From assembly GCF_013349955.1 (NCBI RefSeq), contig NZ_JABVXC010000009.1, positions 1-64,000 of the forward strand: DNA of 64,000 nucleotides, in the 5' to 3' direction. Of this stretch, positions 9,314-19,325 are shown one piece after another. This DNA is from Onishia taeanensis (lineage in GTDB: Bacteria > Pseudomonadota > Gammaproteobacteria > Pseudomonadales > Halomonadaceae). Position 1 is the stretch's first letter. Each line of letters starts with the position of its first letter. A program made the position numbers and the translations under genes. The notes beneath the pieces are model-generated. The model was not told the origin of the DNA. It did no database searches and saw only the letters and a list, made by a program, of their open reading frames with translations.

Positions 9314-10804
9314 CTACTCCAGGTTGTCCAGCCCCCGCTCGGCCATGGCCACAGCACGGAACAGGGCACGGCCCTTGTTGAGGGTCTCCTGCCACTCGAG
9401 CTCGGGCACCGAATCGGCGACCACCCCGGCCCCCGCCTGGACATGCAGCTGGCCGTCCTTGATGACGGCGGTGCGAATGGCGATGGCGGTATCCATGTTG
9501 CCGTGCCAGGAGAGATAGCCCACGGCGCCTGAATAGATGCCACGCTTGACCGGCTCCAGCTCGTCGATGATCTCCATGGCACGGATCTTGGGCGCCCCTG
9601 ACAGCGTGCCCGCCGGGAAGGTCGCGCGCAGCACATCCATCGCCGACAGCCCCGGCTTCAGCTTGCCGGTAACGTTGGAGACGATATGCATGACGTGGGA
9701 ATAACGCTCCACCGCCATTTGATCCGTGACCTTGACGGAGCCTGTTTCGCTGATCCGACCCACGTCGTTGCGGCCCAGATCGATCAGCATCAGGTGTTCG
9801 GCGATCTCCTTGGGATCGGCCATCAGGTCGGCTTCCAGCGCCTGGTCCTCAGCCTCGGTAGCACCACGCACACGGGTACCGGCGATCGGGCGCACGGTCA
9901 CCTCGCCGTCTTCCAGGCGGGTCAGAATCTCTGGCGACGAGCCCACTACATGATGATCATCGAGATTGAAGAAAAACATGTACGGCGAGGGGTTAAGGCT
10001 ACGCAGCGCCCGATACAGATCGAGTGGCGGTGCCTGGTAGGGAATCGACATGCGCTGCGATGGCACACATTGCATGACATCGCCGGCCAGCACGTATTCC
10101 TTGATCTTCTCGACGGCGGCCTTGAAGCCTTCTTCGGTGAAGCCAGAGTTGAAGTGGCCTTCCTCTACGGCGCGCCTGCCGGTGCCAGGGCTCTGCGTCG
10201 TGATGGTGGCGCTGCGCAGCTGAATCTCGAGGCGTTCGAGGCGCTCACGGGCCATGCCATAGGCCTCCTCGACAGCCGGATCGGCATGGGTCCAGAGGGT
10301 CAGGCGGCCGGAGAGATTGTCGAACACGACCAGGTCATCACAGACCATTAGCAGGATATCCGGCACCCCCAGAGGATCGGGCTTGTCGACGCCGGCAAGA
10401 CGTGGTTCGGCATAGCGCACGGTGTCATAGCCAAAATATCCAACCAGGCCACCATCGAAGCGCGGCTGATCGTCGAGTCGAGGCACCTTGAAGCGCGCCT
10501 GGAACTGTTCGATCCACTCCAGAGGATCCTCGACCCGACTTGCGCCCAGTACCTCGTCACCCTTTAGGTGACGCACGTCGTAACCGCGTACTTCGATACG
10601 TTCGCGGCTAGGCAGTCCGATGATCGAATAGCGCCCCCACTTCTCTCCGCCCTGCACCGACTCGAGCAGAAAGGTCCAGGGTGCGTTGGCCAGCTTCAGA
10701 TAAGTGGAAAGTGGGGTATCGAGATCGGCGAGGACCTCACGGGTTACCGGAATACGGTTATAGCCGGCATCGGCCAGCTCTGCGAAGTGTTCAGGGGTCA
10801 TCAT
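9314..10804 (-). CDS. trpE: Anthranilate synthase component I
   Basis: Converts chorismate to anthranilate with ammonia from TrpG, the committed step of tryptophan synthesis. It is 496 residues long. The N-terminal half has [15 protein letters not shown], the region that binds tryptophan for feedback inhibition. The C-terminal chorismate-binding half has [35 protein letters not shown] and [10 protein letters not shown]. Two adjacent ATGs (10804, 10801) follow AAGGAA at about ten bases; I use the first. It is flanked by gph upstream and its own terminator downstream, so it is a transcription unit separate from trpGDC. I saw no attenuator in the leader. Confidence 0.95.
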   Translation of the reverse strand: MMTPEHFAELADAGYNRIPVTREVLADLDTPLSTYLKLANAPWTFLLESVQGGEKWGRYSIIGLPSRERIEVRGYDVRHLKGDEVLGASRVEDPLEWIEQFQARFKVPRLDDQPRFDGGLVGYFGYDTVRYAEPRLAGVDKPDPLGVPDILLMVCDDLVVFDNLSGRLTLWTHADPAVEEAYGMARERLERLEIQLRSATITTQSPGTGRRAVEEGHFNSGFTEEGFKAAVEKIKEYVLAGDVMQCVPSQRMSIPYQAPPLDLYRALRSLNPSPYMFFFNLDDHHVVGSSPEILTRLEDGEVTVRPIAGTRVRGATEAEDQALEADLMADPKEIAEHLMLIDLGRNDVGRISETGSVKVTDQMAVERYSHVMHIVSNVTGKLKPGLSAMDVLRATFPAGTLSGAPKIRAMEIIDELEPVKRGIYSGAVGYLSWHGNMDTAIAIRTAVIKDGQLHVQAGAGVVADSVPELEWQETLNKGRALFRAVAMAERGLDNLE

Positions 10805-11114
10805 GCCCGGCAGTTCCTTCAGAATGAATCACTTGAGCGGGGGCGCTTATGCTAATAACAAGGGGCGTGGCTATCGCATTGCACTGAAGCATGCATACGC
10901 ACCTCTCACGCGCCAGGTACAGATCGATATGCGAGTGTGTTAACGCGCTAGGCCGGCATCACCATCGCCAACGCTTGACGTCTCGCATCAGGCCCGCGAG
11001 GCCCTGGCAACGAACATCTTGAAGGAAATGACGGGTGTAGAGCGTCATGAGGGAATCCGTTATAGCAGGATCTTATTGATTCGGCAGGTTTTATACCGCC
11101 ATGCTCGAATCACA
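10805..11114 (-). other. Gene-free leader of trpE
   Basis: About 310 bases between gph and trpE. It contains AT-rich pieces, for example around 11059-11097, that could hold promoter elements, but no clear sigma-70 pair, TrpR-like operator, leader peptide or terminator hairpin. Confidence 0.4.
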
Positions 11115-11780
11115 CTAAACGAGTTCGGAAAGCGATTCAACTACGGCATCGGGGCAGCTGGCGGTCACCGATTCGCCGTGATTATAGCCGTAAGGCACGG
11201 CCAGTGTTCGAAAGCCCGCGCGCTTGCCCGCTTCGATGTCATGACGCGAATCACCCACCATCAGGCAGACCTCTGGCGATACTCCAAAATGCGACGCCGC
11301 GTGCAGCAAGGGGGCGGGATCGGGCTTCTTTTCGTCCAGAGAGTCGCCCCCTAAACACAGGCCGAAGCAGCCTGTCAGATCAAAGTGCTCGAGGATCGGC
11401 GCGATGAAGGCCTTGGGCTTGTTGGTGATCAGTGCCAGTGACAGGCCCCGGGCAACTAGGCCATCGATGGCCTCCCGCGCACCGGGATACAGCTTAGTGA
11501 GCGCCACCGGTGAGGCATGGTAGTGCGCGAGAAAGCGTGCATGGCAGGCCTCTAGCTCGTCCTCATCGACCGGGCGCTTGAGCACATCGCCAAGGGCGCT
11601 CTCAACCAAACGCCGAGAGCCGTTACCGACCCAGTCTCGCACCCGCGCCTCGCCGACCGGGGCCATGTCCTGATCCCCCAAGGCGGCATCGAGCGCCGCA
11701 GCCAGATCGGGAACCGAGTCGATCAAGGTACCATCGAGATCGAAGGCCACCAGACGCATGTCGCGAACCAGGTCATGCAT
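11115..11780 (-). CDS. gph: Phosphoglycolate phosphatase
   Basis: A 221-residue HAD-superfamily hydrolase. The nucleophile motif is FDLDGTLIDS (D14 and D16), motif II lies in LALITNKP, and the acidic motif IV in GDSRHDIEAGKRAG. The cap domain lies between motifs I and II, as in the Gph subfamily, which removes phosphate from 2-phosphoglycolate made during DNA repair. The ATG at 11780 has AAAGGA seven bases upstream. Gph commonly sits beside trpE in gammaproteobacteria, which supports the name. HAD substrate calls are always somewhat uncertain. Confidence 0.85.
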   Translation of the reverse strand: MHDLVRDMRLVAFDLDGTLIDSVPDLAAALDAALGDQDMAPVGEARVRDWVGNGSRRLVESALGDVLKRPVDEDELEACHARFLAHYHASPVALTKLYPGAREAIDGLVARGLSLALITNKPKAFIAPILEHFDLTGCFGLCLGGDSLDEKKPDPAPLLHAASHFGVSPEVCLMVGDSRHDIEAGKRAGFRTLAVPYGYNHGESVTASCPDAVVESLSELV

Positions 11781-12062
11781 AACAAAGTCCTTTCTAATCA
11801 ATGCGTTTTGCACGTATAGCCGATGAACATCCATTTCATGCATGTAATATTACGAAAAAACATGATCAAAACTCACCTTTGCCCATAGGCATCCGTCGAA
11901 CAGAGGCATATCCTAGACACCAGCCGTCGCCGCTACCAGGTGGAGAGCCCTCGGGGATCGACGTTAGCGCATTGCCGCGTTCAGCGCCCCTCATGAGACG
12001 CCCTGCCTGACTCAGGCGATTCTCGCGTTTCTCAACCTTCACATTCATCAACGGAGTGTCTC

Positions 12063-13364
12063 ATGTCTCTACCACGCATTGTGGTGGTCGGCGGTGGCGC
12101 CGGCGGGCTCGAACTCGTGACACGGCTCGGCCGCAAGCTGGGTAAACGCCAACGCGCCGAAATCGTACTGGTCGACCGAAACCCTACCCATATCTGGAAG
12201 CCGCTGCTTCATGAAGTGGCCACCGGGGTCCTCGACTCCGGCCTTGACGAGGTGTCCTACCAAGGCCATTCCAAGGCCCACGGCTATCGCTTTCAACGCG
12301 GCACCCTGAGCGATCTGGATCGCGACGCCAAGAAACTGACCCTGGCGCCGATTATCGATGACGACGGCGAGACGGTGGTACTGCCTTCCCGTGAGCTTGA
12401 CTACGATTACCTGGTCATGGCCCTGGGTAGCGTATCCAACGATTTCGGCACGCCTGGCGTGGCCGAACATGCCCACTTCCTCGATAGTCCGCATCAGGCG
12501 GAAGCCTTCCGCCATGACATGCTCAATACCTTCCTGCGCTATAGCGACCCCGAACGCCGCATTCATCCCAAACTGGCGGTGGGTATCGTCGGGGCCGGCG
12601 CCACCGGCGTGGAGCTGGCAGCCGAGCTGTATGGCGCCTCGAAGATGCTCAACAGCTATGGCTTTACTTCCCTTGAGAGCACGCAGCTAGAGGTTCACCT
12701 GATCGAGGCGGCCCCGCGCATTCTGCCGGCCCTGCCCGAGCGCATCAGCCAAGCGGTGCACAAGGAGCTCGAAAACCTGGGCGTCAATCTGCACGTGGAT
12801 ACCAAGGTGACCTGTGCCGATGAAGAAGGCTTCATGACCGCCGACGGCACTCGCATAGAGACCGATCTCAACGTCTGGGCAGCAGGCATCAAGGCGCCGG
12901 CTTTTCTCTCCGAGCTGGGACTGTCGACTCAACGCAACCATCAGCTCAAGGTCGAACGAACCCTGCAGAGCGTCGATGATCCACATATCTTCGCCTTTGG
13001 CGATTGCGCCAGCTGCCCTCAGGAAGATGGCAAGACAGTGCCACCAAGGGCTCAGGCCGCTCACCAGCAGGCAGGCACGCTCTTCCATAACCTGGTCGCC
13101 ACTCTCAATGGCAAACCGCTCAAGGACTTCACCTTCCATGACCGCGGCTCGCTGATCTCGCTTGCCCACTTCGACGCCGTGGGTTCGCTGATGCGTGGTG
13201 CCTCAGCTCGCTCGCTGTTTATCGAAGGGCGCCTGGCCAAGGTCTTCTATGCCTCGCTGTATCGCATGCACCAACTCGCCATCCACGGCACCGTGAAGAC
13301 CGGCATGACGGTGGTCGTCGACGGCCTCAACCGCTTCCTCAAGCCCAAGATGAAGCTGCATTGA
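12063..13364 (+). CDS. ndh: Type II NADH:quinone oxidoreductase (NDH-2)
   Basis: A 433-residue flavoprotein with two Rossmann dinucleotide folds: FAD-binding VVVGGGAGGLE at 7-17 and NAD-binding GIVGAGATGVELAAE in the middle. The FAD-ribityl motif DPHIFAFGDCA lies near residue 310. It passes electrons from NADH to quinone without pumping protons and is held on the membrane by its C-terminal part. The ATG follows GGAG at six bases. It is a single gene with a 282-base upstream gap from gph. Sulfide:quinone reductases share the fold, but the IKAPAFL and AHQQAG segments favour NDH-2. Confidence 0.88.
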   Translation: MSLPRIVVVGGGAGGLELVTRLGRKLGKRQRAEIVLVDRNPTHIWKPLLHEVATGVLDSGLDEVSYQGHSKAHGYRFQRGTLSDLDRDAKKLTLAPIIDDDGETVVLPSRELDYDYLVMALGSVSNDFGTPGVAEHAHFLDSPHQAEAFRHDMLNTFLRYSDPERRIHPKLAVGIVGAGATGVELAAELYGASKMLNSYGFTSLESTQLEVHLIEAAPRILPALPERISQAVHKELENLGVNLHVDTKVTCADEEGFMTADGTRIETDLNVWAAGIKAPAFLSELGLSTQRNHQLKVERTLQSVDDPHIFAFGDCASCPQEDGKTVPPRAQAAHQQAGTLFHNLVATLNGKPLKDFTFHDRGSLISLAHFDAVGSLMRGASARSLFIEGRLAKVFYASLYRMHQLAIHGTVKTGMTVVVDGLNRFLKPKMKLH

Positions 13365-13452
13365 CGCCACTGGTGGGAACAGACAGCCTGAGCATGAGAT
13401 GACATCTTGAATATGCGATCACGCCTTTAAAGCAAGGCCGGGGGGGTAAGAC

Positions 13453-15102
13453 ATGGATCGTTTCTACAATGCGCCGGAAAACGTCGTCGATGAAATACTC
13501 GGCGGTGTCGCAACGACGGCCCCACTGCGCATGGCCGAGCCGGAAAGCGGTCTGCGCATCCTGGTCCGGAAGGAATGGGACAGACAGCAACAGGGCCGAG
13601 CGCAGGTCGCGGTGCTCTCCGGAGGGGGTGCCGGCCACGAACCCGCCCACGCAGGCTTTGTCGGCGAAGGCATGCTGACCGGCGTCATTTCCGGCAGCCT
13701 GTTCGCTTCCCCCAGCGTCGAGGCGGTGCTCGCGGCGATCCGTGAGGTCTGCGGTGATGCCGGCTGCCTACTCGTGGTCAAGAACTACACCGGCGACCGC
13801 CTGAACTTTGGCCTCGCCGCCGAACGCGCCCGTGGCGAGGGGCTGGATGTCGCCATGGTCATAGTGGGCGACGATGTTGCGATCGACGGGGCACCCCAGC
13901 CGCGCGGCATTGCCGGCACCCTGCTGGTCCACAAGCTAGCGGGCTACCTGGCAAGCCGGAAGGTCCCACTCGACGAGATTCGCGCCCAGGCCGAATCGCT
14001 GTGCGCTCACATGGGCTCGATGGGCATGGCGCTGCGACCGGCGGCTCAGCCGGGCCACGATCCGGCGGCGCGCTCTCCGGAACTGGGCCTGGGCATCCAC
14101 AATGAGACCGGCACCCGTGAAGTCGCCCCTCAGAGCGCCGACGACGCCATGCGCCTGGTGCTGGATCCCCTACGCCAGCAGCTTACAGGACGCCAACTAT
14201 CCGGGCCGTGGATCGTCATGCTCAACGACCTGGGCAGTTGCTCGACTCAGGAACTCGGGGTGTTGGCCGATAGCCTGTTACGTCAGTTGGGTATCGAGCA
14301 GATCACTCACTTGATCGGACCGGCACCGCTGATGACGTCGCTGGACATGCATGGTTTTTCCGTCACCCTGCTCTCGGCACAAGAGGCCTTCGTGACCGCG
14401 CTGACCGCACCGACCCAGGCACCTGCCTGGCCGGGGCTGAAGACTGTCGCCCCTCCCGAGTATTTCACGCCGGATAGCCGTCAGGAGCGAGATTCGCTGA
14501 GCGACAATGCCCCTCAGGACGACAGGGTTATCGCCTCGCTTAAGCGCGTGATCGACACCCTGCGCCAAGCACGCGAGGATCTGGACGCTCTGGATGCCAA
14601 GAGTGGTGATGGCGATGCTGGCGCCAGCATGCGCAGTGGCGCCGACGCCATTGCCGCGGCACTCGAGGCAAGGCGACTCAATACGCGGGCGCTGCCGTCA
14701 CTGTTTGCCGGCATCGGACAGCTTCTGTCTCGCGACATGGGCGGCTCCAGCGGCGTGCTGCTGTCGATCCTGTTCACCGCCGCCGGCGCCGCATTGGATC
14801 AGCGCGGCGATCTCGGCACAGCCCTTGCCGCTGGTGTCGAGAAGATGCAGGCCTATGGCGGCGCCAAGCCCGGTGACCGCACCATGATCGATGCACTGGT
14901 GCCGGCCATTGAGGCCCTGCAGCGTGGCGAATCGCTCCAACAGGCGGCGCAAGCGGCCCGGAATGGGGCAGAGGCCACAGCAGCCCTGACCCAGGCCAAT
15001 GCCGGACGTTCGGCCTATGTCCCGGAAAGCGCTCTAAGCGGTGTAGTCGACCCCGGCGCCGAAGCGGTCGCACGCGTTTTCGAGGCGCTGGCCGCTTCAT
15101 AG
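13453..15102 (+). CDS. Single-chain ATP-dependent dihydroxyacetone kinase
   Basis: A 549-residue fusion of DhaK (about 1-330) and DhaL (about 350-549), the layout of the Citrobacter enzyme. DhaK features: SGGGAGHEPAHAGFVG, FASPS, VKNYTGDRLNFG and H216 in GIHNETGTR, the histidine that binds the substrate carbonyl covalently. DhaL features: D381, D386 and D388 in the magnesium-binding DAKSGDGD segment, GGSSG and AYGGAKPGDRTMIDAL. It phosphorylates dihydroxyacetone with ATP rather than through the PTS; no dhaM is present. No glycerol dehydrogenase or regulator is adjacent, so the source of its substrate is not shown. Confidence 0.9.
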   Translation: MDRFYNAPENVVDEILGGVATTAPLRMAEPESGLRILVRKEWDRQQQGRAQVAVLSGGGAGHEPAHAGFVGEGMLTGVISGSLFASPSVEAVLAAIREVCGDAGCLLVVKNYTGDRLNFGLAAERARGEGLDVAMVIVGDDVAIDGAPQPRGIAGTLLVHKLAGYLASRKVPLDEIRAQAESLCAHMGSMGMALRPAAQPGHDPAARSPELGLGIHNETGTREVAPQSADDAMRLVLDPLRQQLTGRQLSGPWIVMLNDLGSCSTQELGVLADSLLRQLGIEQITHLIGPAPLMTSLDMHGFSVTLLSAQEAFVTALTAPTQAPAWPGLKTVAPPEYFTPDSRQERDSLSDNAPQDDRVIASLKRVIDTLRQAREDLDALDAKSGDGDAGASMRSGADAIAAALEARRLNTRALPSLFAGIGQLLSRDMGGSSGVLLSILFTAAGAALDQRGDLGTALAAGVEKMQAYGGAKPGDRTMIDALVPAIEALQRGESLQQAAQAARNGAEATAALTQANAGRSAYVPESALSGVVDPGAEAVARVFEALAAS

Positions 15103-15146
15103 CACCTGTTCATAGCACCTGACGGTCATCGCATGTTGCAGCACCA

Positions 15147-15188
15147 ACACTAAAAGGCCGCCGAGCACCCTCGGCGGCCTTTTAGTGT
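15147..15188. terminator. Bidirectional intrinsic terminator, 18-bp stem
   Basis: 15147-15164 pairs perfectly with 15171-15188 across a six-base loop. The core is AAAAGGCCGCCGA / TCGGCGGCCTTTT, giving T-runs in both directions, between the dihydroxyacetone kinase and the convergent mechanosensitive channel gene. Confidence 0.85.
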
Positions 15189-15283
15189 AAAAAGAATGGT
15201 CAGACGCTTGCCATTGCCGTTGCTATTACCGTTATCAGGGCAATCGTCGTCAACCCGCCAAAGACGGAGCGACAACGCGGGCC

Positions 15284-16126
15284 TCAGAGACCGCCCTGCT
15301 CATCCTTTTGCTCATCATGGTGATAAACGTGCACGTCCCGCTGCGGGAAGGGAATGCTGATGCCCTCGGCATCGAATCGCCGCTTGATCTCCTCGGTCAT
15401 CTCCCAGTAAACGTCCCAGTAATCACTGGCCTTGACCCAGGGCCGCACGATCCAGTTGACGCTGGAGTCCAGCATCGCGCTCATGCGGATATTGGGCGCA
15501 GGCGACGCCAGTACCCGGGCATCATTGGCCACCACCTCTTCCAGCACCCGGCGCACGACATCGATATCGGCGTCATAGCCGACACTTGCCACCAGATCGA
15601 CCCGGCGCGTGTCGTGAGACGAGTAATTGGTAATCGCGCCACTCATCATCTGACCGTTGGGCACGATGATCTTGCGGTTGTCGCCGGTCTTGAGCTCGGT
15701 GGTAAAGATCTGCACGTCATCGATGGTGCCGGCCACGCCGCCGGCCTCGACGTAATCGCCGATCTTATAAGGCCGGAAGATGATCACCAGTACCCCGGCG
15801 GCGAAGTTGGCAAGCGAGCCCTGCAGCGCCAGACCGACGGCCAGACCGGCCGCGCCCAGCACCGCGATCAGCGAGGTGGTCTGGATGCCAAGCTGACTGA
15901 TAGCGGCAAGGACCACCACGATCAGCAACAGGGTTCTCAGGATGTTGCCAAGAAACTTGACCAACAGTGGCTCGACCTTGGCCCGCTCCATGGCCTTGGT
16001 GCTTAGGCGGTGTACCAGCGAAATCACCCAACGGCCGATCACAAAGATGGCGAGTGCCGCCACCAGATCGACAGCAAAGCTGGTACCGGTGGTCTGCAGG
16101 TAGGTCATAAGGGAATCCATTTCCAT
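15284..16126 (-). CDS. mscS: Small-conductance mechanosensitive channel, MscS family
   Basis: A 280-residue inner-membrane protein. Three hydrophobic segments are followed by the pore-lining TM3 with the alternating Ala/Gly pattern GAAGLAVGLALQGSLANFAAG, then the beta domain (FRPYKIGDYVE) and a C-terminal cytoplasmic cage. It opens on membrane stretch to release solutes after osmotic downshock, of obvious use to a halophile. The ATG at 16126 has AGGA six bases upstream; the frame is open to 16183 but without a better start. The length matches E. coli MscS (286). It is a single gene. Confidence 0.9.
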   Translation of the reverse strand: MEMDSLMTYLQTTGTSFAVDLVAALAIFVIGRWVISLVHRLSTKAMERAKVEPLLVKFLGNILRTLLLIVVVLAAISQLGIQTTSLIAVLGAAGLAVGLALQGSLANFAAGVLVIIFRPYKIGDYVEAGGVAGTIDDVQIFTTELKTGDNRKIIVPNGQMMSGAITNYSSHDTRRVDLVASVGYDADIDVVRRVLEEVVANDARVLASPAPNIRMSAMLDSSVNWIVRPWVKASDYWDVYWEMTEEIKRRFDAEGISIPFPQRDVHVYHHDEQKDEQGGL

Positions 16127-16275
16127 TGCGGTTCCTCGACGAATCAGGCGGCATGCAAGCCGCTGGGGTTGGTCAGTGATCAATGAGCAGGCATCGGCGA
16201 CATGACATCACCAACAGGCATGGCAATACGTCCGCTGCCCACCGCTCATCCTTGTTGTATAGAGCATCGCAGCCG

Positions 16276-16581
16276 TTATGGCAGCTTTTGCGGCACTCTA
16301 TCAGTATCAGGCTGGCCCGAGCGGCGCGCCTCCAGCCAGGCGCGCTTGCCCGTCGCCGACAGACGCTTCACCTGTGCCTCGAGTCGCAGCGCATCGCCCT
16401 GCTCGCCGACGGCCTCATGGTGCAAAAGCGTCAGCGGCCCCTTGCCACGCAGCGCCTTGGCACCACGCACGCCGTCATGGTGTTCCTTGAAGCGCCTTGC
16501 CACATCGGTGGTAATGCCGGTGTAGAGGTGACCGGCGGCGGTTCTGAGTATGTAGAGATGCCAGCACGGCGATGCCGTCAT
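16276..16581 (-). CDS. GIY-YIG domain protein, YhbQ/UPF0213 type
   Basis: A 101-residue single-domain protein. The family signature is split as [16 protein letters not shown], with the catalytic arginine in VARRFKEHH and the conserved glutamate in EAQVKRL. Stand-alone GIY-YIG proteins of this type are small nuclease-fold proteins; E. coli YhbQ has been linked to DNA cleavage, but the biological role is unclear. It starts five bases after the rpe stop and is surely co-transcribed with it. The tail after residue 80 is basic and unstructured. Confidence 0.85.
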   Translation of the reverse strand: MTASPCWHLYILRTAAGHLYTGITTDVARRFKEHHDGVRGAKALRGKGPLTLLHHEAVGEQGDALRLEAQVKRLSATGKRAWLEARRSGQPDTDRVPQKLP

Positions 16582-16586
16582 GCCGA

Positions 16587-17285
16587 TCAGACCGTTGCCA
16601 GTTCGTCGCGGAAGGCCTGCATCACGCTGTCATAGCGGTGCGGGTCGTCGTCGCTGCGCGCCTTGAATACAGCGGAACCGGCAACGAAGGTATCGGCCCC
16701 GGCACGGGCGATCTCGGCGATGTTGTCGACCTTCACCCCGCCGTCGATTTCCAGGCGGATATTGCGGCCGCTGGCATCGATTCGCTGGCGGGCCTCGCGC
16801 AGCTTGTCGAGGGTGCCGGGAATGAACGACTGGCCGCCGAAGCCTGGGTTGACGCTCATCAGCAGCACCATGTCGAGCCTGTCCATCACGTAGTCCAGAT
16901 AGTGCAGTGGCGTAGCTGGGTTGAATACCAGGCCCGCCTGGCAGCCGCCGTCGCGGATCAGCTGCAGCGAGCGATCGATGTGATCGGAGGCCTCAGGATG
17001 GAAAGTGATATAGGTCGCCCCGGCATCGATGAACTGACGAATCAGGTCGTCCACCGGCTTGACCATCAGATGGGCATCGATGGGCGCGGTGACACCATGC
17101 TTGCGCAACGCTTCGCAGACCATTGGGCCGATGGTCAGGTTAGGCACGTAGTGGTTATCCATGACGTCGAAATGGACGATGTCGGCGCCGGAGGCGAGCA
17201 CGTCATCGACCTCTGCGCCGAGGCGGGCGAAGTCGGCAGAAAGAATCGAGGGCGCGATCTTGAAGTCTGGCGTTGCGTCGCTCAT
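16587..17285 (-). CDS. rpe: Ribulose-phosphate 3-epimerase
   Basis: A 232-residue TIM-barrel enzyme of the pentose phosphate pathway that interconverts ribulose 5-phosphate and xylulose 5-phosphate. Metal and catalytic residues are in [40 protein letters not shown] and EIDGGV. Length and motifs fit the family throughout. The start [18 protein letters not shown] is normal. It is the first gene of a two-gene unit with the GIY-YIG gene; here it is not next to gph or trpE, with which it is often linked. Confidence 0.95.
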   Translation of the reverse strand: MSDATPDFKIAPSILSADFARLGAEVDDVLASGADIVHFDVMDNHYVPNLTIGPMVCEALRKHGVTAPIDAHLMVKPVDDLIRQFIDAGATYITFHPEASDHIDRSLQLIRDGGCQAGLVFNPATPLHYLDYVMDRLDMVLLMSVNPGFGGQSFIPGTLDKLREARQRIDASGRNIRLEIDGGVKVDNIAEIARAGADTFVAGSAVFKARSDDDPHRYDSVMQAFRDELATV

Positions 17286-17505
17286 GGGCAGGGCAGGCTC
17301 CTGAAAAACAAAAGAGTGGCAAGGTGACAGGCCGCCATTCTAGCAGCAAGCCAGCGTGTCGGCGTCCCTTACAGACTCGGACTGTCGGCGCCGTGTGCCG
17401 CTGCCTCGCCTGGTCGAGGTTTCATGCAGCCTTGCTTGCCCTCTCCTTGCGCCCTTCGCACATAGCAACAATAGTGGAGAACGACACATCACCAAGGAGA
17501 CGGTC

Positions 17506-19236
17506 ATGCCCCTGTTCCCCCTGCGACACTCACTCGCCTTCGGCCTACTGGCCGGCACCCTCTCATTCGCACCTGGCCTCTTCGCTCAGGAAGCGATTCT
17601 CGAGGGTGAACGCTTTCACCCTGAAGTCGGCACTCAGGGCATGGTCGCCACCAGCCATTTTCTCGCCTCCCAGGTGTCGCATGACGTGCTGGCGGCGGGC
17701 GGCAATGCGGTAGATGCAGCCGTCAGCGCCGGTTTCGCCCTGGCGGTCACCCAGCCCCGGTCGGGCAATATCGGTGGCGGGGGGTTCATGCTGATTTCGG
17801 ATGAAACCAGCGGTGAGGTCATCGCTATCGACTACCGCGAGATGGCGCCATCCGCCGCCACCGAGACCATGTTCCAGGATGCCGACGGCAACGCGGTCAC
17901 CGAGCGTTCACGCTTCACTCACCTGGCGGCCGGGGTGCCCGGCACCGTCGCCGGCCTGGCAATGGCCCTTGAGCAATACGGCACCATGAGTCTGGCAGAG
18001 GCCTTGGCACCGGCCATCGATCTAGCTGAAAACGGCTTCCCGCTGCCCCAGCGTTTTGTCGACGGCATCCGGGATGCACGCATGAACTTCGAGCCCTGGG
18101 AAGCATCGCGAGCAAAATTCTTCAAGGCAGATGGCAGTGACTATCAGGTGGGCGACATCTTCCGCCAGCCGGACCTCGCCGCCACCCTCAAGCGCATCGC
18201 CGAGAAGGGCGCCCGAGAATTCTATGAAGGCGAGACGGCGCAACTGATCGTCGCCGAGATGCAGGCCCACGACGGCCTGATCACCATGGAAGACCTAGCC
18301 GCCTACCAGCCGATCATTCGCGAACCCAGCCATGGCACCTATCGCGGCTATGACATTTACGCCATGAGCCCGCCCTCCTCCGGTGGTGCCCATATCGTGC
18401 AGATGCTCAATATTCTCGAGGACTATGATATCGGTGCAATGGGCTTCAACTCCGCCGCCACCATTCATGTGATGGCCGAAGCCATGAAACGCGCCTATGC
18501 CGACCGCTCCGAGTACCTGGGCGATACCGACTTCGTCGACGTGCCGCTTAAGGGCATCACCTCGAAGGCCTACGCCGACGAACTGCGCCAGGGCATCAGC
18601 ATGGACGAAGCCACGCCCAGTAGCTCTCTGGCACCCGGCAACCCGCTGCCCTATGAGTCCAACGAGACCACCCACTTCTCGATCGTCGACGACAATGGCC
18701 TGGCGGTGTCCAACACCTACACCATCAACTTCAGCTACGGCTCGGGGATCGTAGTCGACGGAGCCGGCTTCCTGCTCAACAACGAGATGGATGATTTCTC
18801 GGCCAAGCCAGGCGTACCCAACGCCTATGGATTGATCGGCGGCGAGGCCAACAAGGTTGAGCCCGGCAAGCGCATGCTGTCGTCGATGACGCCTACCATC
18901 GTCAAGAAAGATGGCGATAACTTCCTGATTACCGGCAGCCCCGGCGGCTCACGGATCATCACCACCACCCTGCAGGTGCTGATGAACGTCATCGATCACG
19001 GCATGAACATCCAGTCGGCGGTCAGCGCCCCGCGCATCCACCACCAGTGGCTGCCGGACGAGATTCGCATCGAAGATGGCATCAGCCCGGATACGATCGC
19101 GCTACTCGAGGCCAAGGGCCATACCATCAGCCTGCAGGACGCCATGGGGGCTGCCCAGTCGATCATGATCCTCGATGGGGAGTATTTCGGCGGTGCCGAT
19201 CCGCGGCGCTCGACCTCTTCGGCCATGGGGCTCTAA
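17506..19236 (+). CDS. ggt: Gamma-glutamyltransferase, periplasmic
   Basis: A 576-residue Ntn-hydrolase precursor that cleaves gamma-glutamyl bonds such as those of glutathione. An N-terminal signal peptide (hydrophobic stretch ending near GLFAQ, about residue 26) exports it. Self-cleavage should occur before T388 in ETTHFS, giving a large subunit and a small subunit beginning with the catalytic threonine. GNIGGGGFM and SPGGSRI are family motifs. The ATG at 17506 has AAGGAG six bases upstream and starts a clean signal peptide; the open frame back to 17356 is ignored. It stands alone and ends at a terminator. The residues give no sign of cephalosporin acylase specialisation. Confidence 0.92.
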   Translation: MPLFPLRHSLAFGLLAGTLSFAPGLFAQEAILEGERFHPEVGTQGMVATSHFLASQVSHDVLAAGGNAVDAAVSAGFALAVTQPRSGNIGGGGFMLISDETSGEVIAIDYREMAPSAATETMFQDADGNAVTERSRFTHLAAGVPGTVAGLAMALEQYGTMSLAEALAPAIDLAENGFPLPQRFVDGIRDARMNFEPWEASRAKFFKADGSDYQVGDIFRQPDLAATLKRIAEKGAREFYEGETAQLIVAEMQAHDGLITMEDLAAYQPIIREPSHGTYRGYDIYAMSPPSSGGAHIVQMLNILEDYDIGAMGFNSAATIHVMAEAMKRAYADRSEYLGDTDFVDVPLKGITSKAYADELRQGISMDEATPSSSLAPGNPLPYESNETTHFSIVDDNGLAVSNTYTINFSYGSGIVVDGAGFLLNNEMDDFSAKPGVPNAYGLIGGEANKVEPGKRMLSSMTPTIVKKDGDNFLITGSPGGSRIITTTLQVLMNVIDHGMNIQSAVSAPRIHHQWLPDEIRIEDGISPDTIALLEAKGHTISLQDAMGAAQSIMILDGEYFGGADPRRSTSSAMGL

Positions 19237-19275
19237 TATTCCACGAGACCTTGCTCTAGGCTTTACCTTAGATTG

Positions 19276-19298
19276 ACGGCCCGGCACCGCCGGGCCGT
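19276..19298 (+). terminator. Intrinsic terminator of ggt
   Basis: ACGGCCCGGC (19276-19285) pairs with GCCGGGCCGT (19289-19298) across a three-base loop, followed by TTCATTTT. It lies 40 bases after the ggt stop and just ahead of the MFS gene. Confidence 0.75.
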
Positions 19299-19325
19299 TT
19301 CATTTTCCCACTCGCTCTGGTGCTC

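Noticed and set aside
10805..11114. trp attenuator with leader peptide
   Set aside because: I found no short frame with consecutive Trp codons and no terminator/antiterminator pair.
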